Assembly (NCBI GenBank): GCA_019425015.1
Contig: JAHYYJ010000015.1
Coordinates: 1-32,249, forward strand
Origin: Collinsella sp.
GTDB lineage: Bacteria > Actinomycetota > Coriobacteriia > Coriobacteriales > Coriobacteriaceae
Length of the DNA: 32,249 nt
Direction of reading: 5' to 3'
Shown here: positions 32,099 to 32,249 of the stretch, one piece after another
Position numbering within the stretch: the stretch's first letter is position 1
Layout: every line of letters begins with the position of its first letter
The notes under the pieces: generated by a model
What the model was told of the DNA's origin: nothing
Seen by the model: only the letters and a program-made list of their open reading frames with translations
Databases searched by the model: none
Made by a program: the position numbers and the translations under genes

Positions 32099-32140
32099 GT
32101 GCGGAAGATCCGCACCAGTCTTTCTATTACCTATAGAAAG
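32099..32140 (+). other. Two consecutive hairpins in the last intergenic stretch
   Basis: GTGCGGA (32099-32105) pairs with TCCGCAC (32109-32115), and CTTTCTAT (32120-32127) pairs with ATAGAAAG (32133-32140). The stretch 32000-32160 holds no gene; TTTACA near 32011 and TAGATA near 32033 could be a promoter. A structured leader for a downstream gene is possible. Confidence 0.4.
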
Positions 32141-32160
32141 CAATATGTTGTGTAGGACTT

Positions 32161-32249
32161 GTGAAGAGTGGAATTGACGTCCCACAGGGCTTCGCGGTCT
32201 GGCAATATATCTCCTTGCCGCGCGGCCCGGTCGGACCGGATCAGCCGCA
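32161..32249 (+). CDS. Possible 5' end of an unidentified gene cut by the window edge
   Basis: From a GTG at 32161 the frame is open to the window end and reads VKSGIDVPQGFAVWQYISL and on, which looks protein-like. Only a weak AGGA lies upstream. The product is not recognised and the frame may be chance. Confidence 0.25.
   Translation, partial: MKSGIDVPQGFAVWQYISLPRGPVGPDQP

Overview
The window looks like chromosomal DNA of a GC-rich gut actinobacterium of the Coriobacteriia, most likely Collinsella. This is inferred from base composition, the one-chain PurL, a RecJ fused to a helicase, twin-arginine lipoprotein binding proteins, and gene style. No 16S or other formal marker is present. The content is mainly housekeeping and transport. 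There is no phage module, CRISPR array or intact transposase.

Layout. 1-5.5 kb: the C-terminal part of a probably broken GGDEF gene, an EamA exporter, and the large fused purL (last two on the minus strand). 5.6-9.9 kb: a CPA2 cation/proton antiporter, an exact 62-nt-period array of hairpin repeats, an SDR oxidoreductase and homoserine dehydrogenase. 10.1-16.4 kb: a complete branched-chain amino-acid ABC uptake locus with two tandem paralogous binding lipoproteins followed by livH-livM-livG-livF. 16.4-18.2 kb: a scarred accessory stretch with a MITE-like element, an inverted pair of 27-nt hairpin repeats, a ParB-like remnant, and a PadR/DUF1700/small membrane protein operon with a near-consensus promoter and likely operator. 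18.2-20.7 kb: cutC with a HIT-like DUF4931 gene, then a bile acid:sodium symporter family protein on the other strand. 20.9-28.5 kb: recJ-helicase fusion, rel (ppGpp synthetase/hydrolase), an MBL-fold hydrolase and class II aldolase. 28.7-30.6 kb: a transglutaminase-like protein and tRNA-Leu(CAA), whose 3' end and terminator are duplicated 183 nt downstream. 30.6-32.0 kb: the infC-rpmI-rplT operon, with an attenuator-like terminator in the leader and an apparent AUA start for infC. The last ~250 bases hold hairpins and possibly the start of another gene.

How the genes fit together. The liv genes form one uptake system. padR, the DUF1700 gene and the small membrane protein gene form one auto-regulated envelope unit. 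recJ and rel are 15 nt apart and probably co-transcribed. infC-rpmI-rplT is the classic translation operon. The most unusual observations are: (1) 27-nt hairpin repeats that keep a 13-nt core while their 7-nt arms change but stay complementary; (2) the RecJ-helicase fusion preceded by an overlapping 21-codon ORF; (3) the infC start codon; (4) the tRNA-Leu tail duplication forming a mini tRNA-like fold; (5) the 62-nt hairpin array.
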